From NCBI GenBank assembly GCA_964544885.1, contig CAZJDX010000017.1, positions 11,850-75,849 on the forward strand: 64,000 nucleotides of DNA. The letters run 5' to 3'. A program made the position numbers and the translations under genes. Positions 1 through 8,748 of this stretch are shown here, one piece after another (the first letter of the stretch is position 1; every line of letters begins with the position of its first letter). The DNA is from QQVM01 sp964544885 (lineage in GTDB: Bacteria > Bacteroidota > Bacteroidia > AKYH767-A > 2013-40CM-41-45). Below the pieces are notes generated by a model. That model was given only the letters and a program-made list of their open reading frames with translations. It had not been told where the DNA came from and did no database searches.

Positions 1-410
1 GCCCGAATGAGGCTTATCCCTCCAATGTCAATTTTTTCTATGATCTCCTCCCTTGGAGCGCCCGAAATCAGGGTTTCTTCAAAAGGGTAGAGATCCACAA
101 TGACAAGGTCAATTCCGGGAATACTGAATTCTTCCATCTCCAGAATATCCGAAGCATTCTCACGACGACTAAGGATACCACCGAAAATTTTCGGGTGGAG
201 AGTCTTCACCCTGCCGCCCAGTATGGAAGGATAGTCCGTAATGCTTTCCACCGCGGTTACCGGTATGTTCAGCTTCTCAATAAAATCCTGGGTTCCCCCC
301 GTTGCGAAAAGCTGAACACCATGCTCATGTAATCCTTTTACGATCTCATCAAGATTATCCTTGTGATAAACCGAAATAAGCGCATTTTTAATCTTTTTAT
401 TGCCTTCCAT
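1..410 (-). CDS. purH: PurH, bifunctional AICAR transformylase / IMP cyclohydrolase, N-terminal part
   Basis: Only the first 136 codons are in the window; the gene runs off the left edge. The translation starts MEGNKKIKNALISVYHK and carries the MGS-like IMP cyclohydrolase domain: ATGGT at about residues 37-41, GGRVKTLHP at about 64-72, and VDLYPF at about 104-109. In the full protein (usually a little over 500 residues) this domain closes the ring of FAICAR to IMP, and the missing C-terminal domain formylates AICAR using 10-formyl-tetrahydrofolate; these are the last two steps of de novo purine synthesis in the cytosol. The ATG at 410 is the natural start because family homology begins within a few residues of it. 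The gene is divergent from the ABC permease at 846. A weak -7-like box TAAACTTG lies 18 nt upstream (429-436). Identification is firm; the frame is intact as far as can be seen. Confidence 0.96.
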   Translation of the reverse strand, partial: MEGNKKIKNALISVYHKDNLDEIVKGLHEHGVQLFATGGTQDFIEKLNIPVTAVESITDYPSILGGRVKTLHPKIFGGILSRRENASDILEMEEFSIPGIDLVIVDLYPFEETLISGAPREEIIEKIDIGGISLIR

Positions 411-845
411 TCCCTCTGAATTGGAACGCAAGTTTAGGAAAAATCACTATGTCGAGGGATGAATGCGGAGATTAATTATGCAGTATGAGGGGCTGTATTT
501 TTATGAAATCAAACACCTGAAAAAATTTCATGCAAAGGCCAGATTCCATCCGCAACATTCCATCCGACTGAAGATACGATTGCTGAGCAGCGAGATGCGA
601 ACTGAATAACCTGTTCAAAGGGAATAAATTCTCTTCCTGAGAAATCAGAAAAGTCTTTTGAGCTTTTTAAACAATTCAATTGGTTCATCCTGGGGCTATT
701 CCACCAAACCTTCTGGAATCGGCTTTCGTCCCGGAAGACCGGAGGAATTCACGTCCTTGGTGCCTTTACCGGGAAGCCCGGTCAGTACCAGGTCTGATTT
801 TCATCTGTTCGCAGACATCAAAAGGCTTTGCCTACATTTGTAATA
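411..845. other. Intergenic region between divergent purH and ABC permease; nested hairpin
   Basis: This 435-base stretch has no convincing gene; the short plus-strand open frames in it have no recognisable content. It should hold the divergent promoters. A nested hairpin lies at 755-792: an inner stem ACCGGG (768-773) with CCCGGT (777-782) around a 3-base loop, enclosed by an outer TGGT/ACCA pairing. It has no T-run, so it is not an intrinsic terminator in either direction. Its role is unknown. Confidence 0.5.
833..840 (+). promoter_or_regulatory. Bacteroidota -7 box (TACATTTG) for the ABC permease
   Basis: TACATTTG is an exact match to the Bacteroidota -7 consensus TAnnTTTG. A possible -33 element TTCG lies at 808-811, 21 nt upstream. 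The box ends only 5 nt before the ATG at 846, so transcription would begin at or very near the start codon. Confidence 0.5.
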
Positions 846-2114
846 ATGAAATCACCTCTCAACCTTTTCCTCCGGCTGTTCAGGGAAAGTTTTTTATTCG
901 CCTTTGAGGCTTTAAGGGTAAATAAACTTCGCACCATTTTGTCTCTGCTGGGAATAACCATCGGAATCTTTGCCATTATCTCGGTCTTCACCGTAACTGA
1001 CGCGCTGGAGCGTAAGATCAGGAATGATGTAGAATCTCTCGGTGATAATGTGATTTATATTCAGAAATGGCCATGGGTCCCTGAAGGCGGTGATGAATAT
1101 CCCTGGTGGAAATACATGAACCGCCCGCTTCCCGGATATAAAGAGATGGAAGAACTGCGCAGGAAATCAGACTTGCACGAATCCATAGCCTATGTTGCTA
1201 CTCTCAGCAATCAGGTGATTAAATTTTCTAACAGCGCGGTGGAGAACTGTATTGTATTGTGTGTCTCGCATGAATACGATCAGATAAAAAGCTTTGAACT
1301 CCGGGAAGGCAGATATTTCACTGAACATGAAAGCGTCAGCGGACCGCCCATCGCGCTGATCGGCGCTGATATCGCTGATGCCCTGTTTGTGAACCAGAAC
1401 CCCATCGGGAATGATATCTCCATAAGGGGTACAAAATTTCATATTATCGGCGTCATCGAGAAAGAAGGCAGCAGTCTTGTCGGTAACTCATCGGATAATC
1501 AGGTTCTGATCCCTCTTAATTTTGCCCGGAATGTTGTCAATCTGCGTTCCGATGCCATGGATCCTTATTTCATGGTTAAAGCAAAGGAAGACATCAGTCT
1601 CACGGAACTGAAGGACGACCTGAAAGGGTCCATGCGTTCCATCCGGAAAATAAAACCCAGGGAAGAAGATGATTTCGCACTCAATGAAACAAGTCTCCTG
1701 TCAAAAGGAATGAAACAGGTTTTCAGCACGCTGAACATAGCCGGCTGGATCATCGGAGGTTTTTCTATTCTGGTCGGTGGATTTGGAATAGCCAATATCA
1801 TGTTTGTCTCGGTAAAAGAAAGAACCGGTATCATTGGAATACAAAAATCATTGGGATCGAAAAATTATTTTATTCTACTGCAGTTCCTGGTTGAGTCTGT
1901 TGTGCTTTGCATTATTGGCGGGCTGTTTGGACTTACGCTTGTCTACCTGCTTGCACAGGCTGTATCCATGACAATGGATTTTAAATTTGTCCTGACTTTT
2001 AATAACCTTCTCATGGGTTTGCTGATCTCCGCCGCAGTAGGAATAATCAGCGGTTACATTCCTGCCCACCAGGCCTCACGAATGAATCCGGTGGATGCCA
2101 TCAGAGCTGTATAA
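846..2114 (+). CDS. ABC transporter permease, MacB/FtsX family
   Basis: Inner-membrane permease of the MacB/FtsX type, 422 residues. An N-terminal membrane segment (about residues 24-46, ILSLLGITIGIF region) is followed by a large MacB-type periplasmic domain of about 220 residues. Three C-terminal membrane helices follow (about 300-420), and the protein ends NPVDAIRAV, the hallmark C-terminus of this family. MacB-type systems use ATP to drive a periplasmic export step rather than ordinary transmembrane transport. No ATPase, adaptor or TolC gene is adjacent; an adaptor plus TolC pair without a pump lies at 34.6-37.5 kb, so these may be partners, which is inference. I chose the ATG at 846 over an in-frame TTG at 828 because the TTG lies upstream of and inside the promoter region. 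The substrate cannot be predicted. Confidence 0.88.
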   Translation: MKSPLNLFLRLFRESFLFAFEALRVNKLRTILSLLGITIGIFAIISVFTVTDALERKIRNDVESLGDNVIYIQKWPWVPEGGDEYPWWKYMNRPLPGYKEMEELRRKSDLHESIAYVATLSNQVIKFSNSAVENCIVLCVSHEYDQIKSFELREGRYFTEHESVSGPPIALIGADIADALFVNQNPIGNDISIRGTKFHIIGVIEKEGSSLVGNSSDNQVLIPLNFARNVVNLRSDAMDPYFMVKAKEDISLTELKDDLKGSMRSIRKIKPREEDDFALNETSLLSKGMKQVFSTLNIAGWIIGGFSILVGGFGIANIMFVSVKERTGIIGIQKSLGSKNYFILLQFLVESVVLCIIGGLFGLTLVYLLAQAVSMTMDFKFVLTFNNLLMGLLISAAVGIISGYIPAHQASRMNPVDAIRAV

Positions 2115-2458
2115 ATTTTTTCCAAACCAACCGGAATCGGAGGTTTACAGTTTGAGTGCGGGTTTGAGGACGAAATTCAGTTCGGGTGCAGTTTTGAGAA
2201 CGAAATAACATTCAGAAATCAACAAGCTTTTTTCGTTCTCACACTACTACTCAAACCAACCGGAGGATGAGTTTGAGTGAGGGCTTTAGAACGAAACACC
2301 TTTCATTTCAGCATACCGAATATATTGTAATTCAGCACCTAAAATTGGTTTTAGACAGCCGTCAAAATACAAATTACCTGCATGTCTATGGGATGATCGC
2401 TTGATAACACAATTTTTTATAAGTTTGTCAGGAGTCCGTTTTATCACTTAAGCGATTT
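2115..2458. repeat. Non-coding block with four copies of a 26-bp repeat
   Basis: This 344-base stretch has no gene. Three direct copies of a 26-bp unit lie at 2151-2176, 2181-2206 and 2272-2297, and one inverted copy at 2230-2255. Each copy begins like TTTGAGTG and ends like GAACGAAA, with a more variable middle. A 13-base direct repeat, CAAACCAACCGGA, also occurs at 2123-2135 and 2252-2264, the second one overlapping the end of the inverted copy. The irregular spacing and mixed orientation argue against a CRISPR or simple tandem repeat. It could be a family of dispersed intergenic elements or the decayed end of a mobile element. Confidence 0.7.
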
Positions 2459-4384
2459 ATGATTTTAAAATTAGTAAGATCTACAGGCTGGCTACTCTGG
2501 CTATGCCAATTGATTATCTTTCTGTTACCTGGTTGTGGTTCCGACCGTCAGGGTGATGAGATCGGAATCCTGAAGAATACAACTTATCCGGAGACCTACG
2601 AAGTACGTAAAAATGAACAGTTTCTCCTGGAAGGCGTGAGCGGTCCTGAAGATGAGTCCGCTTTCCCTGAAAAGCAGATCACGCCCTGGCAAAAATATTC
2701 ACAAGGCGGAGTGAACAGACTGGCCGTACTGTTAACGGATACATCCGCATCCTGGCTGGGAGTAGCGCATGGATTAAAAACGATCGGAGTACCGTTCATC
2801 ATCACAACCGACTACCGCAGAGCCTTGCAGCATAAGGTGGTACTTGTCTATCCCGTCATTTCGGGCGCAACGATCAGTCCGGAAGGCTTGCAGGCACTTG
2901 CCGCCTTTCCACGTGACGGAGGAATACTGCTGGGAACACAAGTATTGGGTGCATTGAATGAAGTATTCGGATTTGACGAGGCCGTACCTTCCAAGCAACA
3001 TTTTCAGATCCGGATTCCTTCCGATTCAAACCATGTTTATACGGGCCAGTTCCGGTATCCGAAGGAACTTACCATCTCTATCGGTAACAAGGAAAGGTTT
3101 AAGGAGACAATAGGCACTTACAGTTATTCCAAACCTCAGCTTCCGCCTCTGGCAACTTTTGAGGATAAGTCTGCCGCCATTACCCAAAAAATGTACGAAA
3201 GCGGCAAAGCCTTTGCTTTTGGTTTTGATATAGGCTACCTGTTATTAAAAGCCAACAATGTAAGACATGAAGACTACAACAGATCGGCCGCCAATGAATT
3301 TGAACCAACCATCGACGTGATTCTGCGTCTTATAAAACAGATCTATCTTGAAGAAGAGCGTGATGCGGCCTATGTTTCAACCGTGCCTTATAACAAGAAC
3401 CTGGCTGTATGTATAACCCATAATGTAGATTTCGGCAAAGCGCTGGAAAATGCTCTGGCTTATGCAGAAGAAGAAAAGAAAATGGGAGTGCGTTCAACCT
3501 ACTTTATTCAAACCAAATACATTAAAGACCGGAAGCCATTCATTTTTAATAGTCCGGATGATTTTGAGATCATAAAGAAACTGCATGAAATGGGTATGGA
3601 TGTTCAGAGTCTTGGGGTGAGTGGTTCCCCCCAGTTCGATCAGCTTGAGCAGGGAACGGGCAAAGAAATCTATCCCGGCTATAAACCGTATGTGATGGGG
3701 TGGGATAAAACTTACTACGGAAGTATATTCGGCGAGATGAGGGTCAGCAGATTCCTTATAGATCGGATGACCGCATCTTCAAACACACTTTGTTTCAGAA
3801 CTCCACTGCAATACACGCCCTTTACTTTTCCGCAGAGCCTTCTTGCCAGCGGTTACCGTTTCAGCAGTTCAACCACTGCCAATGCGGCTCTTTCACACTT
3901 TCCCTATCAGATGAACTATAACAGAGAATACGATGCAGAGATGGATGCCTTTGAGTTCCCGGTAACCAACAGTGATGATTTCCCTCCTTTCACAACAGAC
4001 AGGGCTGCCACGTCAATTATCCTTGCCAAAAAAATAGCCAACTACGGAGGAAGTTATATCGGCCAGGTGCATCCAAACAGAATGGGACTTAAGGTCCAGA
4101 AAGAATTTGTCAAAGCTCTTAAGGAGGATGCATGGTTCGGCACAATCCGCGACTTCGGACTTTGGTGGGCGGCAAGAAATGAAGTGAGCATGGATGTCCT
4201 CAATGAAGGGGGTAGACGTGTAGTTGTATTGAATGTTCCCAAACGCATGGAAGGTCTTGCGGTCATGCTTCCGATTCGAAGCACCCCTGTCGCTGTCGAA
4301 GGTGGCGGAAAGTATTCCGTCGACGGAAAGCTTATAATATTTGAACTTGCCGAAGGCAGGATCAGGATCACGCTGGATAGTTAG
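2459..4384 (+). CDS. Lipoprotein with a degenerate polysaccharide-deacetylase (NodB-like) domain
   Basis: A 641-residue exported protein. The N-terminus has a hydrophobic stretch ending in the lipobox LPGC (Cys26), so it is probably a lipoprotein. Residues about 60-290 form an uncharacterised N-terminal region. From about residue 315 the pattern resembles NodB-type carbohydrate esterases: ITHNVDF (about 320-326) in place of the usual T-H/F-D-x-D motif, FRTP (about 445-448) like the RxP motif, and HPNR later. The first catalytic Asp is Asn here, and the second-motif histidines (H-S/T-x-x-H) are absent where DVQSLGVSGSP stands. It may therefore bind glycans or peptidoglycan without deacetylating them. 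It is a single gene, convergent with mfd and preceded by the repeat block. The fold call is moderate; the function is unknown. Confidence 0.7.
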   Translation: MILKLVRSTGWLLWLCQLIIFLLPGCGSDRQGDEIGILKNTTYPETYEVRKNEQFLLEGVSGPEDESAFPEKQITPWQKYSQGGVNRLAVLLTDTSASWLGVAHGLKTIGVPFIITTDYRRALQHKVVLVYPVISGATISPEGLQALAAFPRDGGILLGTQVLGALNEVFGFDEAVPSKQHFQIRIPSDSNHVYTGQFRYPKELTISIGNKERFKETIGTYSYSKPQLPPLATFEDKSAAITQKMYESGKAFAFGFDIGYLLLKANNVRHEDYNRSAANEFEPTIDVILRLIKQIYLEEERDAAYVSTVPYNKNLAVCITHNVDFGKALENALAYAEEEKKMGVRSTYFIQTKYIKDRKPFIFNSPDDFEIIKKLHEMGMDVQSLGVSGSPQFDQLEQGTGKEIYPGYKPYVMGWDKTYYGSIFGEMRVSRFLIDRMTASSNTLCFRTPLQYTPFTFPQSLLASGYRFSSSTTANAALSHFPYQMNYNREYDAEMDAFEFPVTNSDDFPPFTTDRAATSIILAKKIANYGGSYIGQVHPNRMGLKVQKEFVKALKEDAWFGTIRDFGLWWAARNEVSMDVLNEGGRRVVVLNVPKRMEGLAVMLPIRSTPVAVEGGGKYSVDGKLIIFELAEGRIRITLDS

Positions 4385-4414
4385 GCTGCTATTCTGAAAA
4401 AGCATGCTGCACCA

Positions 4415-7400
4415 TCATAGCAATTTCAACAGTATTTCATTGGCCTCTCTGACACTTGAAATATCTTTCAGGGTAAGGGTTAATTTTTTGTGATCCTCCT
4501 TGAGCCTGCAGCGGTGCGAATTTTGCTGAACAAATTTCAGTATGGAAGAAAAAGTTTCGCTCTGGTAAAAAGGTGATAACTGATTGGATACAAAATGACC
4601 AATGAACCTTTTATTCTTCAGCATGATCTTTTCAAAACCCAGCTTCTCCGCAAGGAATCTAAGCCTGATGGTATCCATCAACTCCACAGCCTGAACAGGC
4701 ATGGCACCAAAGCGGTCACGTAATTTTTCTTCAAAGGATTTCAGTTCCTCTTCGCTTCCCAGGCCGTCAAGTTCCTTGTAAAGATTCAGCCTTTCGGTGA
4801 CACTGTTTACATAGGTACTGGGTAATAATATTTCAAGATCCGTATCGATCTGGCAGTCGCTGACGAACCTTTGTTCATGCCTGCTTTCCTCAAACAAATC
4901 CTTGAACTCCGTCTCTTTCAATTCCTGTACCGCTTCATCAAGAATTTTATGATACATCTCAAAACCGATCTCAGAAATGAAACCGCTTTGTTCGCCTCCC
5001 AGCAGGTTACCGGCCCCGCGTATATCAAGGTCGCGCATGGCGATATTAAAACCGGATCCCAGGTCAGAAAATTCCTCAATGGCTTTCAGCCTTTGTCTGG
5101 CCTCGGATGTAAGCACGGTAAAGGGAGGTGTTAGCAGATAACAAAAGGCCTTTTTATTCGAGCGTCCTACCCTGCCACGCATTTGATGCAGGTCGCTGAG
5201 TCCGAAATTCTGCGCCTGATTGATGATGATGGTATTTGCATTCGGTATATCAAGTCCTGATTCTATAATGGTAGTAGCCACCAGCACATCGCATTTACCT
5301 TCTATGAAATCCAGCAGGATCTCTTCCAGTTTGTCTCCATCCATCTGACCATGACCTACGGCTACTACCGCATCAGGAATTAGCTTTCGGATCAGATCCG
5401 CCATGTCATGTATATCCTGAACCCTGTTGTGAACAAAGAACACTTGTCCTCCTCTTGCCAGTTCATATTCAATTGCCTCACGAATGACTTTCTCATTAAA
5501 AGTGTGGATCTCCGTGGTTACGGGATAGCGGTTCGGCGGCGGGGTATTGATGATACTCAGATCTCTGGCACCCATCAGTGAAAACTGAAGCGTCCGTGGT
5601 ATAGGTGTGGCCGTGAGCGTGAGTGTATCAACATTTACCCTCAGCGCTTTTAACTTCTCCTTTGCAGCGACCCCGAATTTTTGTTCTTCATCGATCACCA
5701 TCAGTCTCAGGTCCTTGAACTTTACATCTTTTCCCAGAAGCCGGTGCGTACCGATAATGATATCGATCTTTCCATCGGAAAGCTTTTGCAAGGTCTCTTT
5801 CTGCTTCTGCGGGCTTTTAAACCTGTTGATATAATCGATCGTGCAGGGAAACTCTTTAAGCCTGTCACGAAAGGTATTGTAATGCTGGAGCGCGAGAATC
5901 GTAGTTGGAACGAGCACGGCTACCTGCTTTCCGTCGGTAACAGCCTTGAATGCTGCGCGTATCGCGATCTCCGTCTTACCGAAACCAACATCTCCGCAAA
6001 TGAGACGATCCATAGGATATTCCTTTTCCATGTCGCGTTTCACATCACGCGTTGATTTCTCCTGGTCAGGAGTATCTTCATAGATAAAACTGGCTTCAAG
6101 CTCGGTCTGTAAATATGAATCAGGTGAGAACGCGAAGCCCCTGGTGGCCTTTCGCTTTGCATAGAGCGCTATGAGATCTTTAGCGATATCCTTGACCTTC
6201 TTCTTCGTTTTCTGCTTGAGAAGAGACCATGCTTTTGTACCCAGCTTATGCAGGGATGGTGTTGTTCCTTCTTTTCCGGTATATTTCGCTATCCTGTGCA
6301 GAGAGTGGATGCTCACATACAGTATGTCATTATCCTTATATACCAGTCTTATAGCCTCCTGCGGTTTCCCGTTCACTTCTATTTTTTCAAGACCGGCGAA
6401 ACGACCTACACCGTGGTCAATATGGGTAACGAAATCACCAGGTTTCAGTGCGCTAAGTTCTTTGAAGGTGAGTGCTTCAGAGCGGCTATAGTTTTTCTTA
6501 AGCCTGAAACGATGGTAACGGTCAAAGATCTGGTGATCGGTATAGCAGGCCAGCTTTAATTCATGATCTATGAATCCTTCATGCAGTGAAAGAAGCATGG
6601 TTGAAAAGCCGATCTTTCCAGGAAGCTTATGCTTCTTTTCAAGGTCTTCGAAAATAGAATAAAGCCGCTCGGTCTGGCGTGCGGAATCCGCGAATATCAC
6701 ATTCCGGTATTTCGCTTTTTCATTTTTAAGCAAGTCCTGAATAAGCAGGTCGAAATTTTTATTGAAGGATGGCTGGGGTTCCGTACTGAACTCAACTTTC
6801 TTTGCGTCATCAAAATGAAAGACCTTTCCGAATTCAATGACACTTTTTCTTTCGATACGATCCAGAATTACTTCCGGAGATTCATAAACTTTTGAGTAAA
6901 GTTCTTTTATATCAGCTGATCCGGAGTCTTCCGCATCTGAAAAGGCCAGGCGCAGAGTGTTCAGCATGGATGGAAGGTCCATTGTCCAGATAATGCTTGC
7001 GACAGGAATAAAATCAAAAAAAGAAGTGTGACTTTGCTCCAGGAGACCGGTCTGAACATTTGGCATGATGGTGACGTGATTCATCGTTTGTACGGACAAC
7101 TGGGTCTCGGGATCGAAGGTCCTGACGCTTTCAACCATATCACCGGAAAATTCAATCCGGTATGGCATCTCATTCGCAAAGGAAAAAATGTCAACTATGC
7201 CGCCGCGTATTGAATATTCACCCGCCTGTGCCACAAAGTCCACATTCTCGAATTCATGCATCAGCAGGAATTCATTGATAAAATCAATGGAGATGTTTTC
7301 GCCAGTTCTTACCTCAAAAGAATTCTGCTCGAGGTTCTTCCGGGTGAGCACTTTTTCAGAAACCGCTTCCGGATAAGTCACCAATGCCGTTCTTTTTCCT

Positions 7401-7744
7401 TTGTTTATGCGACTGAGAACTTCTGCTCTTAACAAAACATTGGCTTTATCCTGTTCTTCCGGATTAAAGGCCTTGCGTGATGATGCAGGAAAAAGGAAGG
7501 CCTGATCGTTTCCGAGTAAATTTTCAAGGTCATTCAGAAAATAGGCGGCTTCTTCCCTGTCATTCAAAATAAAAAGCTGAACTGATGTAGAAAGCCGATA
7601 CACCACTGCAGCGAGCATCGAGGATGATGAACCACTCAGTCCGCCAAGCCGGAATCTTCCGGCCTGCGGCTCCCTGATCGCTGAAACCAATGAAATGACG
7701 GAAGGCCGGGACTCATACAATCCCAGCAATTGCTGTATATCCAT
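4415..7744 (-). CDS. mfd: Mfd, transcription-repair coupling factor
   Basis: DNA translocase that removes RNA polymerase stalled at lesions and recruits UvrA. The length of 1109 residues is normal for the family. Domains in order: UvrB-like N-terminal region (about 1-350); CarD-like RNA-polymerase interaction domain starting near residue 430 with PGDFVTHIDHGVGRFAGL; RecG/SF2 helicase core with Walker A GDVGFGKTE near 585, DEEQ near 685 and the motif VI sequence GRVGRS near 858; and a C-terminal TRCF domain from about 960. All key helicase motifs are present. The ATG at 7744 lies 34 nt downstream of a TATATTTG box. It is convergent with the lipoprotein gene and divergent from 7877. The assignment is secure. 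Confidence 0.98.
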   Translation of the reverse strand: MDIQQLLGLYESRPSVISLVSAIREPQAGRFRLGGLSGSSSSMLAAVVYRLSTSVQLFILNDREEAAYFLNDLENLLGNDQAFLFPASSRKAFNPEEQDKANVLLRAEVLSRINKGKRTALVTYPEAVSEKVLTRKNLEQNSFEVRTGENISIDFINEFLLMHEFENVDFVAQAGEYSIRGGIVDIFSFANEMPYRIEFSGDMVESVRTFDPETQLSVQTMNHVTIMPNVQTGLLEQSHTSFFDFIPVASIIWTMDLPSMLNTLRLAFSDAEDSGSADIKELYSKVYESPEVILDRIERKSVIEFGKVFHFDDAKKVEFSTEPQPSFNKNFDLLIQDLLKNEKAKYRNVIFADSARQTERLYSIFEDLEKKHKLPGKIGFSTMLLSLHEGFIDHELKLACYTDHQIFDRYHRFRLKKNYSRSEALTFKELSALKPGDFVTHIDHGVGRFAGLEKIEVNGKPQEAIRLVYKDNDILYVSIHSLHRIAKYTGKEGTTPSLHKLGTKAWSLLKQKTKKKVKDIAKDLIALYAKRKATRGFAFSPDSYLQTELEASFIYEDTPDQEKSTRDVKRDMEKEYPMDRLICGDVGFGKTEIAIRAAFKAVTDGKQVAVLVPTTILALQHYNTFRDRLKEFPCTIDYINRFKSPQKQKETLQKLSDGKIDIIIGTHRLLGKDVKFKDLRLMVIDEEQKFGVAAKEKLKALRVNVDTLTLTATPIPRTLQFSLMGARDLSIINTPPPNRYPVTTEIHTFNEKVIREAIEYELARGGQVFFVHNRVQDIHDMADLIRKLIPDAVVAVGHGQMDGDKLEEILLDFIEGKCDVLVATTIIESGLDIPNANTIIINQAQNFGLSDLHQMRGRVGRSNKKAFCYLLTPPFTVLTSEARQRLKAIEEFSDLGSGFNIAMRDLDIRGAGNLLGGEQSGFISEIGFEMYHKILDEAVQELKETEFKDLFEESRHEQRFVSDCQIDTDLEILLPSTYVNSVTERLNLYKELDGLGSEEELKSFEEKLRDRFGAMPVQAVELMDTIRLRFLAEKLGFEKIMLKNKRFIGHFVSNQLSPFYQSETFSSILKFVQQNSHRCRLKEDHKKLTLTLKDISSVREANEILLKLL

Positions 7745-7778
7745 AGAAAAGGAGTGATCCTCCCTTGAATTGAAGCGT

Positions 7779-7786
7779 CAAATATA
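7779..7786 (-). promoter_or_regulatory. -7 promoter box (TATATTTG) upstream of mfd
   Basis: Exact match to TAnnTTTG on the minus strand, 34 nt before the mfd start codon. No clear -33 TTTG is seen at the expected spacing. Confidence 0.45.
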
Positions 7787-7876
7787 ATTATTAAATTGAG
7801 TGCGGAGTCCGGCAGCTGATGGTATTGCCGGAACACTACCCTGACTTCAGAGAAGGTATCCACGAAACTCCGTACT

Positions 7877-8740
7877 ATGACAGGAAGAATCGTATTTTCC
7901 GTTTCAGTGTTGACAGTTCTTTTTTTTCATTCAATTGCGCAACCCTTCATTGATATAATCAGTGTTTCAGGAATGCACAGCAGGGGCTTTGAGAAGCCGG
8001 ATTCAGATTCCTCATTCCGCGGTACCGATTACCTATCGGCTGAACTCAGCCTGCCTTTTAAAATTAAAAAAGATATTCTTGCCATAAGTCCATCCTGGAC
8101 AGAATTAAACATACACTCCGTAAATACAAACGATCTGAAAATACGTTCTGTCTCCATTCCGCTTGCCTATGTGAGACAATGGAAGAATGAAAATCAGAAG
8201 ACCAATTTCGTGTTCATTATCCGATCTAACCAGAGTGAAAAGGCCGGAGCCGGCAATTCAGCATTTCAATTCGGTGGCGCCGTTATCCATACCATTAAAA
8301 AAAGTGAAAATCTGAAATTCAAACTGGGAGCTTACTATAATTCGGAATTCTTTGGGCCCTTCATCTTACCGCTTGCCGGTATAGACTGGACTATTAACGA
8401 TCGGCTTAATCTCTATGGAGTATTGCCTGGCAGCATGAATCTTGAATACTTCATCAATAAAAGATTCAGTACCGGTATCAATTTCCGGTCATATACCGCA
8501 AGCTATCGTCTGGGAAACGATCATTTCATCCGCATCAATGATAATCATCTTAAAGTCTTGATGGATTTCTATCTTTTCCCTAAACATATCCTGAGTTTAG
8601 AAGCGGGACACAGCGCATTGCGTAAATACCGAACGGGCATACGCGCTGATGGTAAAAACGTGTATGTGGGCACAATGCTTACGGACGGTTACCTGATAAA
8701 ATTTTCTTACTCTTACCGGATACGATTCAAGGAGCGTTAG
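7877..8740 (+). CDS. Outer-membrane beta-barrel-like protein (DUF6268-like)
   Basis: A 287-residue exported protein. A signal peptide of about 21 residues ends near SIAQ. The rest alternates hydrophobic and polar residues in the manner of beta strands, with many aromatic residues and an aromatic-rich end (IKFSYSYRIRF), as in outer-membrane barrels. The segment LPLAGIDWTINDRLNLYGVL (about 172-191) recalls the DUF6268 family of Bacteroidota, which is my best match from memory. It stands alone, divergent from mfd and convergent with fbp with an 8-base gap. No substrate or partner can be inferred. Confidence 0.65.
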   Translation: MTGRIVFSVSVLTVLFFHSIAQPFIDIISVSGMHSRGFEKPDSDSSFRGTDYLSAELSLPFKIKKDILAISPSWTELNIHSVNTNDLKIRSVSIPLAYVRQWKNENQKTNFVFIIRSNQSEKAGAGNSAFQFGGAVIHTIKKSENLKFKLGAYYNSEFFGPFILPLAGIDWTINDRLNLYGVLPGSMNLEYFINKRFSTGINFRSYTASYRLGNDHFIRINDNHLKVLMDFYLFPKHILSLEAGHSALRKYRTGIRADGKNVYVGTMLTDGYLIKFSYSYRIRFKER

Positions 8741-8748
8741 AAAAGCAC

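Noticed and set aside
658..907. Short plus-strand frames before the ABC permease
   Set aside because: No family content; they cross the promoter box and the true start.
2123..2297. Possible CRISPR array
   Set aside because: The repeats are inverted as well as direct, spacers are irregular (4 to over 20 bases) and copies are too diverged; no cas genes are near.
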